A stretch of DNA of 64,000 bases from positions 1,860,001-1,924,000 of the forward strand of contig JAIWNF010000001.1 of assembly GCA_025093555.1 (NCBI GenBank). Reading direction: 5' to 3'. This document shows positions 23,600-35,825 of this stretch, one piece after another. A model generated the notes under the pieces. The model saw nothing but the letters and a program-made list of their open reading frames with translations. It did not search any database and was not told where the DNA came from. A program made the position numbers and the translations under genes. Source of the DNA: Circinella umbellata (taxonomy: Eukaryota; Mucoromycota; Mucoromycetes; Mucorales; Lichtheimiaceae). Each line of letters starts with the position of its first letter. Within the stretch, counting starts at the first letter, position 1.

Positions 23600-24145
23600 A
23601 GATGTACTTAATAATAACATACGTGATTTACATATTAATGGTACCTTTCTTGGCATAACCTGGTGAAAAAATCTATGATAATTATTACATGCGTTTCCAG
23701 TTCTAATAGGGAGAGCTTGTAGTACGTTTTTCATCATCGATAGACTATTGAAAATCATACTACAAATCCTTGGTTGAAGTTCCTATATAATCCAACGTCT
23801 TGGTAGGTGATTCAAAAGGTAGGTAACAAGCCCCTAGAAATTCGTTGATCAAGGTAGCTACTTGTTTGTTTAGATTATAATTACTAGATGTCATACGAAG
23901 GGAGTAATCGAGACCTCGAAAATGTTGACGACCTTCAAGTAAGACAATATTATGGTTGTTACTAATAATATGTTGAACACCCCTAAAGAAATTTAGATCT
24001 TCAAGTTCTTCTCCTCCCGAATAAAGTTGAAAAGGCTTAAAAATGTTATTCAATTCATCGAGACGGAAGTGTTGGATAAATCCTAGTTGGTTATGATCGT
24101 AGTTAAAGTACGTTCTTTGAACAGAAAAGAGTGCTGTAAATTAAT
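23600..24145 (-). pseudogene. unidentified partial coding remnant
   Basis: On the minus strand, after a TTTACAG acceptor at about 24136, an open frame of about 125 codons runs to a TAG at 23760. It is well-mixed protein sequence (TYFNYDHNQLGFIQHFRLDE, ISNNHNIVLLEGRQHF, NLNKQVATLINEFLGACYLP). Immediately after the stop another frame stays open and protein-like (MMKNVLQALPIRTGNACNNY), suggesting a frameshift or nonsense change. A weak F-box-like piece (LVDILHVFIRLNLKDVL) lies upstream at about 24240-24190, ending in TGA. No start codon or full exon chain could be built. Family unrecognised. Confidence 0.35.
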
Positions 24146-26659
24146 AATAATATGATACTTCTTATAGACTATTAAGGATGGCCTGAAATATCACAACACG
24201 TCTTTGAGATTCAATCGAATAAATACGTGAAGGATATCAACAAGGCCTAAAATAAATAATAGTACGTAGTCATATTACCAACAAAAAAAAAGAAATGACA
24301 ATGATTACACATCTTTACCAAGAGTTTGTCTGATCATGTTTTCTTCAAGAAAAAAAAAAATACTTAAAACAAAATAAAAATGTTGTTTTTTTAGCATCAT
24401 AGTATGTTCAAGAATACAGTAGTATTTATTTATGCAAAAAGTACACTTGCAGGGCAGAACAGTAATATGAAAGAATTAAAGAGACCGGATTCAAATTAAA
24501 TACCAAGTTGGTAAATAAATATAAAGACGGGTTTAATGCACTATTATCTTAAAGTATTGGTTGTTAGATGTTGCTGGGGACTAAATCTACAAGCTGTCAG
24601 TGGATATTAATCTAATTCGAGTAGTTGGGTTTAGTTGATCAATTATTTTTAAAAGCAGAACAATATAAAAACTATGAAGAATATCTTGGGTGTTCTAAAA
24701 ACACCTGGGCCATTATTACCTGACTTTATATGTACGTAGAACTATATAATGGTGCAGCTTCACTATTTCACTATTGAAAAAAAAAAAAGTAATAAAATCA
24801 CTGACAACGATTGATTCATAAGGTGTTGATATATTATTAAAAGATATAGAGTATGAAAAAAGTGATATAAGCTACATGAAGCCATCAATTCCCAGTGTTC
24901 AATTTCGAGTGTGCATTTTCAAGTCAATGGTCCTAGATAACATATTGCTTGATATGTTTCTGTTATTCAGCAGTAGGTGGCTGAACGGTTAAACAACTTA
25001 AACACCGAGAATTTTCTTTCTATTTCAGAGAAAGGAGTGAAACTAATATATTACACTAATAGGTTTCAATTATTATTCATTTTTATCAAACTTATTACCA
25101 TACGTATTTCATAAAAGGGACCAATTGCATAATTAACAAAATTCGTCTGAAAAGTTTAAAGTGCAGGTGATGCTTCAGATAAGATATATATATATATATA
25201 TATATTATCTGATTCCATAACAATACTGTCAAAATTTCTTGGAAAATGATTTGTGTATCTTCAAGAAAAACCCGTTGAAAAATAGTGCGGGTAACTTTGT
25301 ATAATATCAAGTTACTTTTTTACTTTTCTAAATACATCAGACCTCTCTTTTTTTCGTTAATATTTTTGTAAATTGATTTATACACAGATAACCACTTCAG
25401 GTAGTATTGAATGTGACATATTATATTAGCATAAGATGCACTAAAAAATCAAAGGTTGAAGTTAATTTTCAACAACAACAAAAGAATCTTTATTGCAGAA
25501 CTCAGAGATCCACCCCCAAAAAAAGTACGTCATAATTAGAGACACTTTCTAAATTACTTTGTGAAACGATGAAGACACTGCCACCCCGCTCTTGTTATTA
25601 TAGCTCGCATTATGGTTATTATTTTAGATTTGTATGAAAATTACGTTAGTTTATTGAAGATAAACAAGGTTATGTTTACATATAATAATAATAGATAGTT
25701 TTTTATTTATCTACATATGCTGGGAAAAGAATCCATTCATTTGATATAATGATTTACAACAGAAGTTATTCCTTGAAGAGAAAGAAAGACGTGGATCAAG
25801 ATTCAAAAAGCTGGGGTAATTTCGTCCTCATCAAATCAGTTTCCACTACATATTGAGTTTGTTGGATAGAAACAGAATTATCTCCACCTGCTTACGGTAA
25901 ACTGATGTTTTTAATGCTATATAAATAATATAATTAAAAAAAAAGAAAGGATAAAAAAAATTGAATGATGTTAAAATTCAGATAAATGTAAGCGATATTT
26001 TTTTTCCCATCGGGAGTTCGGTTTCCATGTGTGTTTTTCATCCGCTTTTCTCACTCTATTGTAAAAGCTGTAAAAAGAAAGAGAAGGGGAGCAAATCCAT
26101 GCCCCATGTCTTTTTTTAAGGTCCAAAGTACCCTTTTTCTTTTAATTACAAGTTTATATCGTAGAAAATAAATGTAAACAGCCCCTAAACGTGCGTAAGT
26201 CTACTTTGCTATATTAATGAGGGATTACCATTTCTCCAGGGACGATCGATCTTTTACGGCGTAATACACAGTCTTTTGTTCTCTTTCTCCTTTGAACTTT
26301 AACAAACAAAAATGATAAAAATAAAAATAAAAGCGGGACATCAGTTGGTAATAATAGTTGGATGGAGGGGTGGTTTTACCCGTTCATTGTAGCACCGTAA
26401 AGGTTCTAAACTCTTTTTTTTTTATCCCACATTTATGTAACATATCTTCCATTTTTTCTTGCCTTTCTCTCTCTTTATTTCTTTATATTTCTTAGCTCAC
26501 TTCTCTCCTTTTCGACCACCCTTTCTATTCAAAAATAAAAATAAAGCTATCTTCTCCTGTAAAAAAAAGCTGCATGATATTAGATTTGTAAAGTAAGAAA
26601 AAAATAACAGAGTGGCCTTCTATAAATATTTACTATTATTATTATTAAACAAAACAGAA
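24146..26659. other. AT-rich intergenic region
   Basis: About 2.5 kb without a supported gene. It contains a (TA)n run at about 25186-25204 and several A-runs. The 300 bp before 26660 are T/C-rich (CTTTCTCTCTCTTTATTTC) and look like the promoter and leader of the ankyrin-DIL gene. Confidence 0.45.
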
Positions 26660-29600
26660 ATGCAAACAACAAATACATCATCAGCATCAACACGTAAAAA
26701 TAAACCCAGTATGACCATAGTCGTACCTCAAAAGTATGAGCATCAACAACAGCGAAGACTAGCATATTTGCCACATACGACACGTCTTTCCTATGATAGT
26801 CTTCCAATTTCATCCATCCATAGCAATAAAAGTACTACCACATCAAGTTTAACTCGAACCAACTATCCTGACCGTCGTAAGAGTGCTGGCGCGTTACCAC
26901 GTTTAACGTCAACAACCCCACAACCTTCGGCTATAAACCGAGATGAACTTTCAAATAAAATCGCAAATACTTTTCAGGAATTTTCAAACATGCTTACACA
27001 ATTGTCAACAGAAAAACAGCAGCGAGAACAACAACAAAAACCACCTGTATCACAGCCCGTCATTGTGCATCCATCCACTCGAAGTATAATTGAGACACCA
27101 CGTTCATTCTCACCACTGCAGCAACAGCCACAGCAACAGCCCAATAAAACACGGCAAAGTACAGGATCGTTGGCATCATTACCATCTGTCGTATCTACTG
27201 TTTCATCATGTACAACTTTTTCATCTTTAGCAGGCGATGATCTTCGTGAACACGATAATAGTATTAGTAGCTGTGGTAGCAGTAGCAATAACACAACAGA
27301 CGACGAACTGGATAGCACAAAAAGCAAAATGGTTTTAAATACCGCCACAAGACTCATACATGAAAACAGTCATCAAGAAAAAGAGGAAGAAGAAGAAGAA
27401 ATGGATGAAGACAAGAAAAAAATAATACAACGATTATCTCGAGCTGTATGCATTGATGATGCACTAACAATAAAATCTGTATTTAATGGCCAAAAAGATT
27501 TGTCACGGGTGGATATAAATAAACCTAATGAGTTAGGTATGACTCTCCTTATTCATGCTGCTTGCTTTAATAGCCTTCAAGTGATACGACCTTTATTAAA
27601 AGCCGGTGCAAAAATCGATAAACAAGATAAAAGTAAGCAAGTCATTCTTTTTTTTTAATTATTTGGCACACAACTTATATTTACTAAAAAAACCCCCATT
27701 ATACATATTAGAGGGATGGACAGCACTTTTATGGGCCGTTAATAGCCGACATCTTGACATGGTTAAATTATTACTTGATTGTGGCGCATCATGTGATATA
27801 AAGACATCTACAGGCTTTACTGTTCATAGATTGATAAATCCACAAGATAAAGTTTTATTATCACTATTACCATCACCTAAACCATCTCCACGAACAAAGA
27901 CATCATCTCAAAAGAAAAAAAAGAACAATGGAAAAAAGCAAGAGTTATCATCATCCCCAACAACAACATCTAATAGTTATACATCATCAAAAATGAAAAA
28001 AAGACGTACGTCTACTGTACCAAAATTAGATCAAGTGGATCTTATTTATTATCAAGCTGATATGTATGGATATGCTGATTTGGCATCTACATCAACGACA
28101 ACAACAGCAACAAAACCCCGCCGTAGCAGCATGTTCGTCAGCAGTAAAAAAGAATACACAACACCAAGTGATCAAGATGATGACTATAATGACAATAACA
28201 AAGACAGCACCAAAGATTTTTATAATGAAGATAGTGACGAATCAGATTCAGATGAAGATTTAGAAGGGTGGGAAGGATGTATTCGATCCATATATCAATT
28301 TGATTGGAACAAATGTTTACCTGATCAAATGTTTGTGTTCTGTCAAGACGACATGTCACATATATTGGATACTGCCATTAATGATGTCAAGTTACCGCTT
28401 ATGTCAGATGAAACTCGTTTTACTGCAGCTAATATTATTTTTTTATGCTGTCGATTCGCACACTATCATTCAAAACGTGATCTTTTGCAGGAATTTCTTA
28501 CTTTGGCTATCAACAAAATTGCAAAAACAATAAAGGTAAAAAAAATTGCAACACACTTTATAATTATCAGAGTCATTTTAGTATGATGGTACAAAAAAAA
28601 GTTACTAATGATTATTTCTCTTTTTCTACCACTTCCTTCTTTTGGGAACACACACGCATACATGAATACGTAATTATGCAGGCCAATCCAAGAAACATTG
28701 ACAATCTTAGTTATTGGATATCCAATACTCATCGATTATTTCAATATTTGAAACGAGATCAAGGATTAAACGAAACAACCCGAGACGAACAACAAAGAAT
28801 TTCACAGGATCTTTTATCTGAAGCATTTACATTACTTGTATCTTTCACACAAAAGCGACTGGACAAATTTATTGAACCAGCATTATTAGAATATGAAGAA
28901 ATTGCAGATGATCAACAAATTGATTTTGTCCCCGATAATACAAGCTGGCAGCGTTTTTTTAGACGTAGTTCAACATCTTCTACTGCATCCCATACATCTG
29001 CCACACATAGTGCATCACGACCCAATAGCCTTTTACTTTCACCCATTACACCAATGATACCCAATAGCAATAATAATACCATTATAACACCATCAACATT
29101 ATCATCATCATCCTTATCCGCATCAACAGTAGCATTATCCAACGTGGTAGCACCTTCCACCTTAACTTCTATTATTTCATCAATTTCACAGACAATGGAT
29201 TCATATGAGATTCATTTCAAAATCAAAGAACAATTTATAATTCAATGTTTACAATACATTGCAAATCAAGGGTTTAGTAGGTTACTTGCAAACAAAAAAT
29301 ATTTATGCCGGTCTAGAGCCATTCATGTACGAATGAACGTATCATCTATTGAAGAATGGATTCGTCATACTCTGGGGCACTCTGTTTATACTTGTTTTCA
29401 GCAATTGGCACAATTATTACAACTTTTACAGTGTGTCTCACAACTTCATGATCTTAATTTGTTTCAAGACACCGTGGCGGGGTTCGATTTATTGAGTCTT
29501 GTTCATATACGACGATGTGTATTGCAATACCGCTACGAAGTTAATGAGCCTCAATTACCCGAAGGTGTATTAGGTTTTGTTCAACAACAACAACAATCAT

Positions 29601-29827
29601 TACTTTCACCTCGAAATTCCGTTTGTAGTAGTAATAGTAACAACAGTAGAAATCCTAGTTTTGATATGACAAGAGTATCCATGGATGAAAATTATACCGA
29701 GTGGGGATTATTATTTGTTAATAGTAATGGTGGGGGATTGATTGTACCTACTGAAGCGTTGAAACGCGATCACGGCATCGTACCGAGTATCCCGGAAATG
29801 TGGTTATTAAAGTTGGACAAGAAATAA
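26660..29827 (+). CDS. ankyrin repeat and DIL (dilute) domain protein
   Basis: Three exons (26660-27632, 27712-28535, 28682-29827; phases 1 and 0) encode about 980 aa. Residues 1-255 are low-complexity Ser/Thr/Gln-rich. Two ankyrin repeats follow at about 290-358 (MTLLIHAACFNSLQVIRPLL; WTALLWAVNSRHLDMVKLLL), then a Lys/Ser/Asp-rich linker. From about 507 comes a DIL domain as in the class V myosin cargo-binding tail: GWEGCIRSIYQFDWNKCLP, FLTLAINKIAKTIK, NIDNLSYWISNTHRLFQYLK, then DLNLFQDTVAGFDLLSLVHI and RRCVLQYRYEVNEPQLPEG near 856-895. A Ser-rich insert breaks the domain at about 700-775. Ankyrin-DIL proteins without a motor are known in fungi and are thought to act in membrane traffic or polarity. 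The frame is open upstream to 26612, but the first ATG is 26660. Confidence 0.85.
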
Positions 29828-30647
29828 CATTATGACAAATTATTTATTTATTTCTTTTTTTTTAAAAAAAAAAACACGTCTACATTATTACTATTCCTGT
29901 GTCTCAAAATGCTGTTGTTATGTTATAAGTGAGAGTGTGTGAAATGATGGTTATATTACGTATGGCTGTATTTTTTGCGGGCAGGGGAAAGAGGATAAGA
30001 AAAGGAATGACCTCAAATGCAAAGTTATCGGGAAAACAGTGTACCCTGAAGTAGAAGGAGCTATTTGTTACAGTACAGATATACTCTCTATATCATAAAG
30101 ATCAAATGACCTCCAAGGTTCCCCAGAAAGCGCGGTTTAACCCAAGATAGTAACCTGTTGTCAAAGGTAAAAATAATAATAATAATACCAATATAATTGG
30201 GGGGAGTAGGTAAAAGGTGTTTCGGTGCTGGAGCATGAAACTTAAAAAGAAAACTACGCATTAATAGTATATTACATTTTATGAATGATGCCATGCGAGC
30301 CAACCCTTTTGGATTTTCGATATTACGGTTTCACCAAGCCAATTTGAGATGAGTATGAGTTCACTTTTAACTTATTTCTTCGAATCATCATTCGATAACT
30401 AGCATTTGTACCAAACATCAATATAAAACCATTTTGTTTTTATTATTCCTCCTTTTTTTTTTTTTCTTTCTCTTTTCTTTCGCTTTTTTTACTTCCCATT
30501 CACTTGTTTTGTTTTGCACGTGGCCTATAAATAGTTGGACCAGCTAGGATTACATATAACAGCATACATACACTAGTACTTTTATTTCAGCTTTTCCAAT
30601 TTCTTCTTTTATAAAGAAAATATATATATTTATTTTTATATACAACA
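29828..30647. other. intergenic region
   Basis: About 800 bp with the 3' UTR of the ankyrin-DIL gene (T and A runs at 29855-29875) and, near its right end, a T/C-rich promoter with a TATA box for the small gene at 30648. No other gene seen. Confidence 0.45.
30526..30534 (+). promoter_or_regulatory. TATA box
   Basis: TATAAATAG, a full match to the eukaryotic TATA consensus, lies 114 nt upstream of the ATG at 30648. A clean TATA box here supports the small downstream reading frame being a transcribed gene. Confidence 0.55.
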
Positions 30648-30885
30648 ATGTACATTCGAGAATCGCAAGTTTGTCCAGTGTGTAGCGCTGATTTATCAGA
30701 ACAAGATCATTATGAATGGTGTGCATTACACAAGTAAGAAAGAGAGATCTGTTTTACACGTGTTTTTATTTTAAGGGATAATAGATATAATGAATAACTG
30801 ACTTAAAATACCTCTATCCAGTGGGAAATTGATCAATTCATTGCGCAGCCATTGGTTGTCTCTACGCAACAAATGTTATCGATGA
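30648..30885 (+). CDS. 49-aa putative zinc-binding microprotein
   Basis: Two exons (30648-30733 and 30822-30885) join across an 88-nt intron with a GTAAGA donor and a TATCCAG acceptor. The product begins MYIRESQVCPVCSADLSEQD, contains EWCALHNGK, and ends SLRNKCYR. Cys9, Cys12, His21, Cys25 and His28 are spaced like the ligands of a small zinc knuckle, with another Cys near the end. No larger domain is present, and I do not recognise the family. In favour: the exact splice join, the good TATA box and ligand-rich composition. Against: small size and no visible homologue. Downstream sequence to about 31150 has the look of an untranslated region. Confidence 0.55.
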
Positions 30886-31500
30886 CATGACGACCAGAAA
30901 GCTTTTTGACATTACTATACACATATAAAATATTTAATACACATCTAGCATAACAACCATATACTCTCATTTACATACATTCATACATATACTATTTCTC
31001 TTTACATACCACATCGGTCCTCCAAAATCCTTTACTTTGTTTTATTTTACGTATCTTTTCTTTTCTTTTCTGCATTCATATCATCATCATCAGCATCATC
31101 ACTGTTTGTTTGTTTTGTTTGTGCATGTAAATCTTTCTTAATTACTTTGTTAAAATAACTCTTTTACGCGTTCTTTACAGAGTTTGAAAAAACGTTTTTT
31201 TTTATATTTGGTCTTTCTATTTGTCACGGTTTTCGAAAATAATATAATCCGAGCCAATAAAGTATTCCAGAGTATAGAACACCTCCATATGTTTGACCGG
31301 AACTCTTTGCTGCTTTTTTTTTTCCTTAAAAAGGAGATAAAGCATCGTCAACGGCACCATTATTATTATTATTCGTGTGAGTGGAAAAAAAAGAAACCAT
31401 AAGCAAAAAAAAAAAAAAGGTTCGGGTCACACAATAAAAAGAAACACATGGCGATTTTTTGATTATTTAATCGAGATTCATATTTATTTTATTTTATTTT
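30886..31500. other. intergenic region / convergent 3' regions
   Basis: About 615 bp between the microprotein gene (+) and dph1 (-). It contains TTTTCTTTTC and ATCATCATC tracts and A/T runs. Small open frames at 31184-31589 are low-complexity and antisense to the dph1 3' end. Confidence 0.45.
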
Positions 31501-33749
31501 TTACACTTTTTGTTGTTCTTGTTTTTGTTTTGTGGATCGTTTCACACCACGCCCGTGATTGGGTGTCCAAGGGCCCAGGCTGTCATTAGCATAAAAATCC
31601 ATAGGATAGACATCATGCCAACTTGCTTTTCCCAATGCAATCGAAGCTTCGTAGGGTGTTAACAATGGTTTTGGGAATGCATAACCCCAATCTGTGGATA
31701 AACGTGGACATGCAATTTGAATCCATCTTTGTGTAATTATATTACCGTAAAAAATCATCGTTAGTATAGCTATGAGATTAAGTATTTACTATTATAATTA
31801 TTACTACTTACGCGTCTACATCTTCAAATTGAGCCAATTTCTGAGGAAAGATTTCAGAAAGTAGTACAATAACTGAATCTTTTCCAGCTTCATGGATACA
31901 AGACTCTAAATATTCCATGATTTGAGGCTTTCCTTGACGACCCAAAGTACCCAAAATCAACCCGTATTTTTTAGCTTCTTTAGCCATTGTTACGGCATGT
32001 TTCCGAAGCGACTGCATTTCCATGTGATCATATCGTTCTCTTGTGATACGTTTATCGTATGGGTTATACCTAAAAAATTAAATTCATACCGAATGAGAAA
32101 AGTCTTCTTTTAACATTTAAGTCATATGAGCACATTATCTATTTAAATAACTTACTGGAATGCAGGAATTGATGGATTATGAATCATGATAGACTCAAGA
32201 TGAAATCGTCCGTCACCTAAATAACTATATAATAATAACAATTTAGTTATATATGAATGCTTCAAATTATACATAAGGTTCAATGACAAAAAAAAATAAG
32301 GTATAATATTATAACTCACATAATAGCATCCATTTCAGGTAATTTTGGAGATGTACAACCTAAAATCTCACCCGGAGATAATGGTTTTGATTGGGGTATG
32401 AGAATAGTATAATCTTGTTGTAATATTTCACGAACAGACTTGATAATAATTAAATATTATATATTAATGAGTCATTTGTATAACTTGCTTATATTGTTTT
32501 CTTCCTTATTGATATTAACATTTTCTTTTTTCCTTTTCTTCCCCCCCAACAACTCTCTTTTTCGCTCTTTCTTTCTCCATACCATTTCAAATATTAAACA
32601 CACTGACTATTTTATTACTTACTTGTAATGCGGCAACGAATTGAATTGTTCCTACTAGGACCAGCCTTTTTCCCTGTTCAAAGTTCTTTTTTACAGTATC
32701 AACAAAATGTTGTGTGTCAATTCCAATGTCCACAAAAACATATAATGTATTGATTGGTGTAACATCGACTGGTACTAATAAAGGAGATTTTTGAGGTCAT
32801 CAGCATAAACCATTACTGTTTTTATTATCCATTGGGAAAAAAAAGAGAGGGAAAAAAGAGACATTACCTAAACAACTATGTCCATAATGCAATAAGAAAT
32901 CACAACCTAATGCACGAGCTGTATAATCATCAATACAGCATGCACCATATGTCACATCACCCATAATAAGTGTTTCAACTTGACAAAATCTATATTATAA
33001 TAATAAACTTTAAAAAATTAAAATTGAACCCCTCTCTCTCTTTTTTTTTTGGATGTTACTTGCTGTGTAACCCTATTGCGATAAATAAAAAAAGATCTTA
33101 CACTTCAATAATATCAGAAATCACACATGCAAACATCATTAATCCTTCAGGCATTTGAATGGCCACTATAATATAATAACGTTTTAACATTTTTAGTTTC
33201 TCCATACTAAATCCAAATAAAGATCGAATTATCCATAACTATTTTACCTTTCTTTGAATTAGCTTTTCGTATCCGCCATACTGATTTTTGTATTTCAAAA
33301 TTATAATTGGAAGGAAGCTGTTATGGTTTTGCGTGAGAAAATTAAACACACACACATATATCATACAAGCATAGTTGCTATGTATCAAAGTAAAATTAGT
33401 CTTGTGTATATACCTGCTCGAGTGCCTTATTTAATAAAGGATCGTTTAAAATTTCGTCTGGGATTTGGTTTGCTACTCGATTTGTTCTTGATCGTCGTGA
33501 CTCTAATATCAATGGAACGTTGCATTAATGAATAAGAAGTTGTTGAAAATAAGAATGAGGGCGATCCGAATACATTCCGATTCCGAGAAGTTTTTTTTTC
33601 TTACTTGTGAATCCAACAGCACCGTCTTCAATAGCTGGTGTATCGTCTGACGTTTTTGCCGCATTACGAGCTCTACCAACAAATCGTTTTCGTGGTGCTG
33701 TCGTTGTCGTTGTCGTTGTTTCTTTAGGCTTTTCTTCTGAATTCTCCAT
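31501..33749 (-). CDS. dph1: diphthamide biosynthesis protein 1 (Dph1)
   Basis: Ten minus-strand exons (33749-33605, 33502-33414, 33317-33248, 33165-33102, 32989-32868, 32774-32623, 32438-32320, 32224-32156, 32069-31812, 31726-31501) join in frame to about 437 aa. Dph1 pairs with Dph2 as the non-classical radical-SAM enzyme that transfers a 3-amino-3-carboxypropyl group from SAM to a histidine of eEF2, the first step of diphthamide synthesis. The three cluster-binding cysteines are in their usual contexts: [25 protein letters not shown] and [19 protein letters not shown]. Other family signatures are [23 protein letters not shown] and [14 protein letters not shown]. Length is normal. The N-terminal ~40 residues are Thr/Lys-rich and variable. 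The start lies 308 bp from that of cox15, which is divergent. Confidence 0.94.
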
Positions 33750-34057
33750 TATTATTATTATTAATATAAAGTGTATAAAGTTAAAGTAATTACAGAAAAA
33801 TGGAAGAGAGAGTGGCTTCGCAAATGAATAATTGTGGTGGTTTGGCGGGCATTTTTAGGATTTCCAAGATTGGAAACAATCGTACCACTTTATTTATTTT
33901 TTTTGGCCAGGTTCTTCTTTTCTCTTCTTATTTTGTTTGTTCCATATAAAAACAGCAACAACAACGACTACCCCTCACTCTCTCACTTGCTCCTCCCCCC
34001 TACTCTTCTTCTTTTTCCTGTTTTGACGCTTTTTTTTAATAAAAATAAAAATAAACA
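33750..34057. promoter_or_regulatory. dph1-cox15 divergent promoter region
   Basis: The 308 bp between the two start codons must hold both promoters. The cox15 side is pyrimidine-rich on the plus strand (CTCCTCCCCCCTACTCTTC at about 33990); the dph1 side has an (ATT)n stretch at about 33750. No TATA box is obvious on either side. Confidence 0.5.
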
Positions 34058-35825
34058 ATGTTGAGAACGGCATTGCGCAAGACATTATGCGCTAATACGG
34101 GTTTATGCACACGTTCAACACTTTTGAATGGTATTTCACCACTACGAACAACCACGACAACACGTTTGTTACATACCCCTACTAGTTCTATTATGTGGAA
34201 AAATAACTTGAGTTCCATGACTAAAAATATGTTGGGTAAACGCGTTTTCCTTCAGCCTCAACAACAACGACTTATGAGTGCAGTAGCAGAGTCGACAGCA
34301 ACTACAGCAACAACTGCGCGGACAACCGGCCTGAAAGCAACTAAACCAATTGTCGGTTATTGGCTGTACTTCAATGCGGGTCTCATTTACGCTATCGTCG
34401 TTGTAGGTGGATTAACTCGACTTACTGAATCGGGGTTATCTATTACTGAATGGAATGTCATCTCGGGTATGAAACCTCCTCGTTCTGAACAAGAATGGCA
34501 TGATGAATTTGAAAAGTATAAACAGTTTCCTGAATATAAGATGTAAGTTTTCTTATTTTATTTATTCATACAAATTTGATCGAGGGAAAAAGGAAGGAAA
34601 TAGGAAGATAAAGGGTAAGGGTAAGAGATCATGGATGATATTTATTTAAGTTTCATATGTATATAATTATGATATAGTTTGAATCGAAATATGACATTGG
34701 ATGAATTCAAGACTATCTTTTATTGGGAATGGGCTCATCGTATGATCGGCAGATTTATTGGTGCTTCTTTTATATTACCTGGAATATATTATGCTTCACG
34801 TGGATATATGACACGTCGCGTCGCTAAGCAAATATTTGGTCTTACTTGTTTACTTGGCTCCCAGGTAACCTAACCGACCAACTTTATTTTCGTGTGTTCT
34901 CATTGCGATTACACTCAAAAGAGTGGAGTTCTTTTTTTCTGTGATACTAAAAAAAAGAGGGTATTCGATTTATATATTATCATAGGGCTTTATGGGATGG
35001 TATATGGTCCAATCTGGCTTAAATCAAGCATTGATGGAAGAACCGGGTGCTGTTCCACGAGTGAGTCAATATCGATTAACTGCTCACTTAGCAATGGCTT
35101 TGGCACTTTATGGTGGTACCATCTTTGTCGCAGCGGACATTATAAGACAAAGTAAAATTGCCAATGGTACTTTCTGCAAAGAAACCGCACGTATGTTGAA
35201 TAACCCTATTCTCGGTCGCTTCCGCCGTTCTGCTCATATCATTGGTACCTTAATCTTTTTGACTGCGATGTCTGGTGGTCTTGTTGCTGGTTTGGATGCT
35301 GGTATGATTTACAATGAATGGCCCAAAATGGGTAATGGCTTTGTACCCCCTAAATCGGAATTATGGTCAGATATTTATGTAAAAGACACTGATAAGGTTA
35401 AATGGCGTAACTTGTTGGAAAATCCTACAACTGTTCAATTTGATCATCGTACCTTGGTATGTTATTTTTTTTTATTTTCTGTACTATTGTTTGATGATGT
35501 GATATATATATGTACATATATTTTTAGATACTCACATAGAAAAAAAAATCACAATTTTTCTTTTCTCTCTTTTTAATAGGCTGAATCGACAGCAGTCTTT
35601 GCAACTGCTTTATGGGCATATTCGCGAAAATTACCGTTGCCCAAGAACGTACGTTTGGCTATGAATACCATGATGGGTGCTGTTGTTATTCAAGTCACAT
35701 TGGGTATTTCTACACTTATTTATATGGTACCTCTTGAATTGGCAGCATCCCATCAAGCAGGTGCTTTAGCACTTTTGACATCTAATTTCTGGTTGATCCA
35801 TGCTCTTAGAAAAGTACCTCTTTAG
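34058..35825 (+). CDS. cox15: haem A synthase Cox15
   Basis: Four exons (34058-34542, 34678-34864, 34986-35456, 35580-35825) encode about 462 aa. Cox15 is the inner-membrane enzyme that hydroxylates haem O to haem A for cytochrome c oxidase. The N-terminus to about residue 95 is rich in Arg/Thr/Ser with few acids, a mitochondrial targeting sequence. The mature part has the family's membrane segments and haem-ligand histidines: GGLTRLTESGLSITEWNVI; EWAHRMIGRFIGA; YRLTAHLAMALALYGG; RRSAHIIGTLIFLTAMSGG with LVAGLDAGMIYNEWPKMG; QFDHRTLAEST; and LAASHQAGALALL near the end. Length and motif order match fungal Cox15. The start codon is the first ATG and gives the presequence; it faces dph1 across a 308-bp spacer. 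Confidence 0.95.

Noticed and set aside
24970..25060. tRNA-Ser-like box A (GGTGGCTGAACGGTTAAA)
   Set aside because: No matching B box (GGTTCRANTCC), no acceptor-stem pairing and no plausible anticodon arm.
26612..26659. Upstream extension of the ankyrin-DIL open frame
   Set aside because: The extra 16 codons have no ATG; the first ATG at 26660 is taken as the start.
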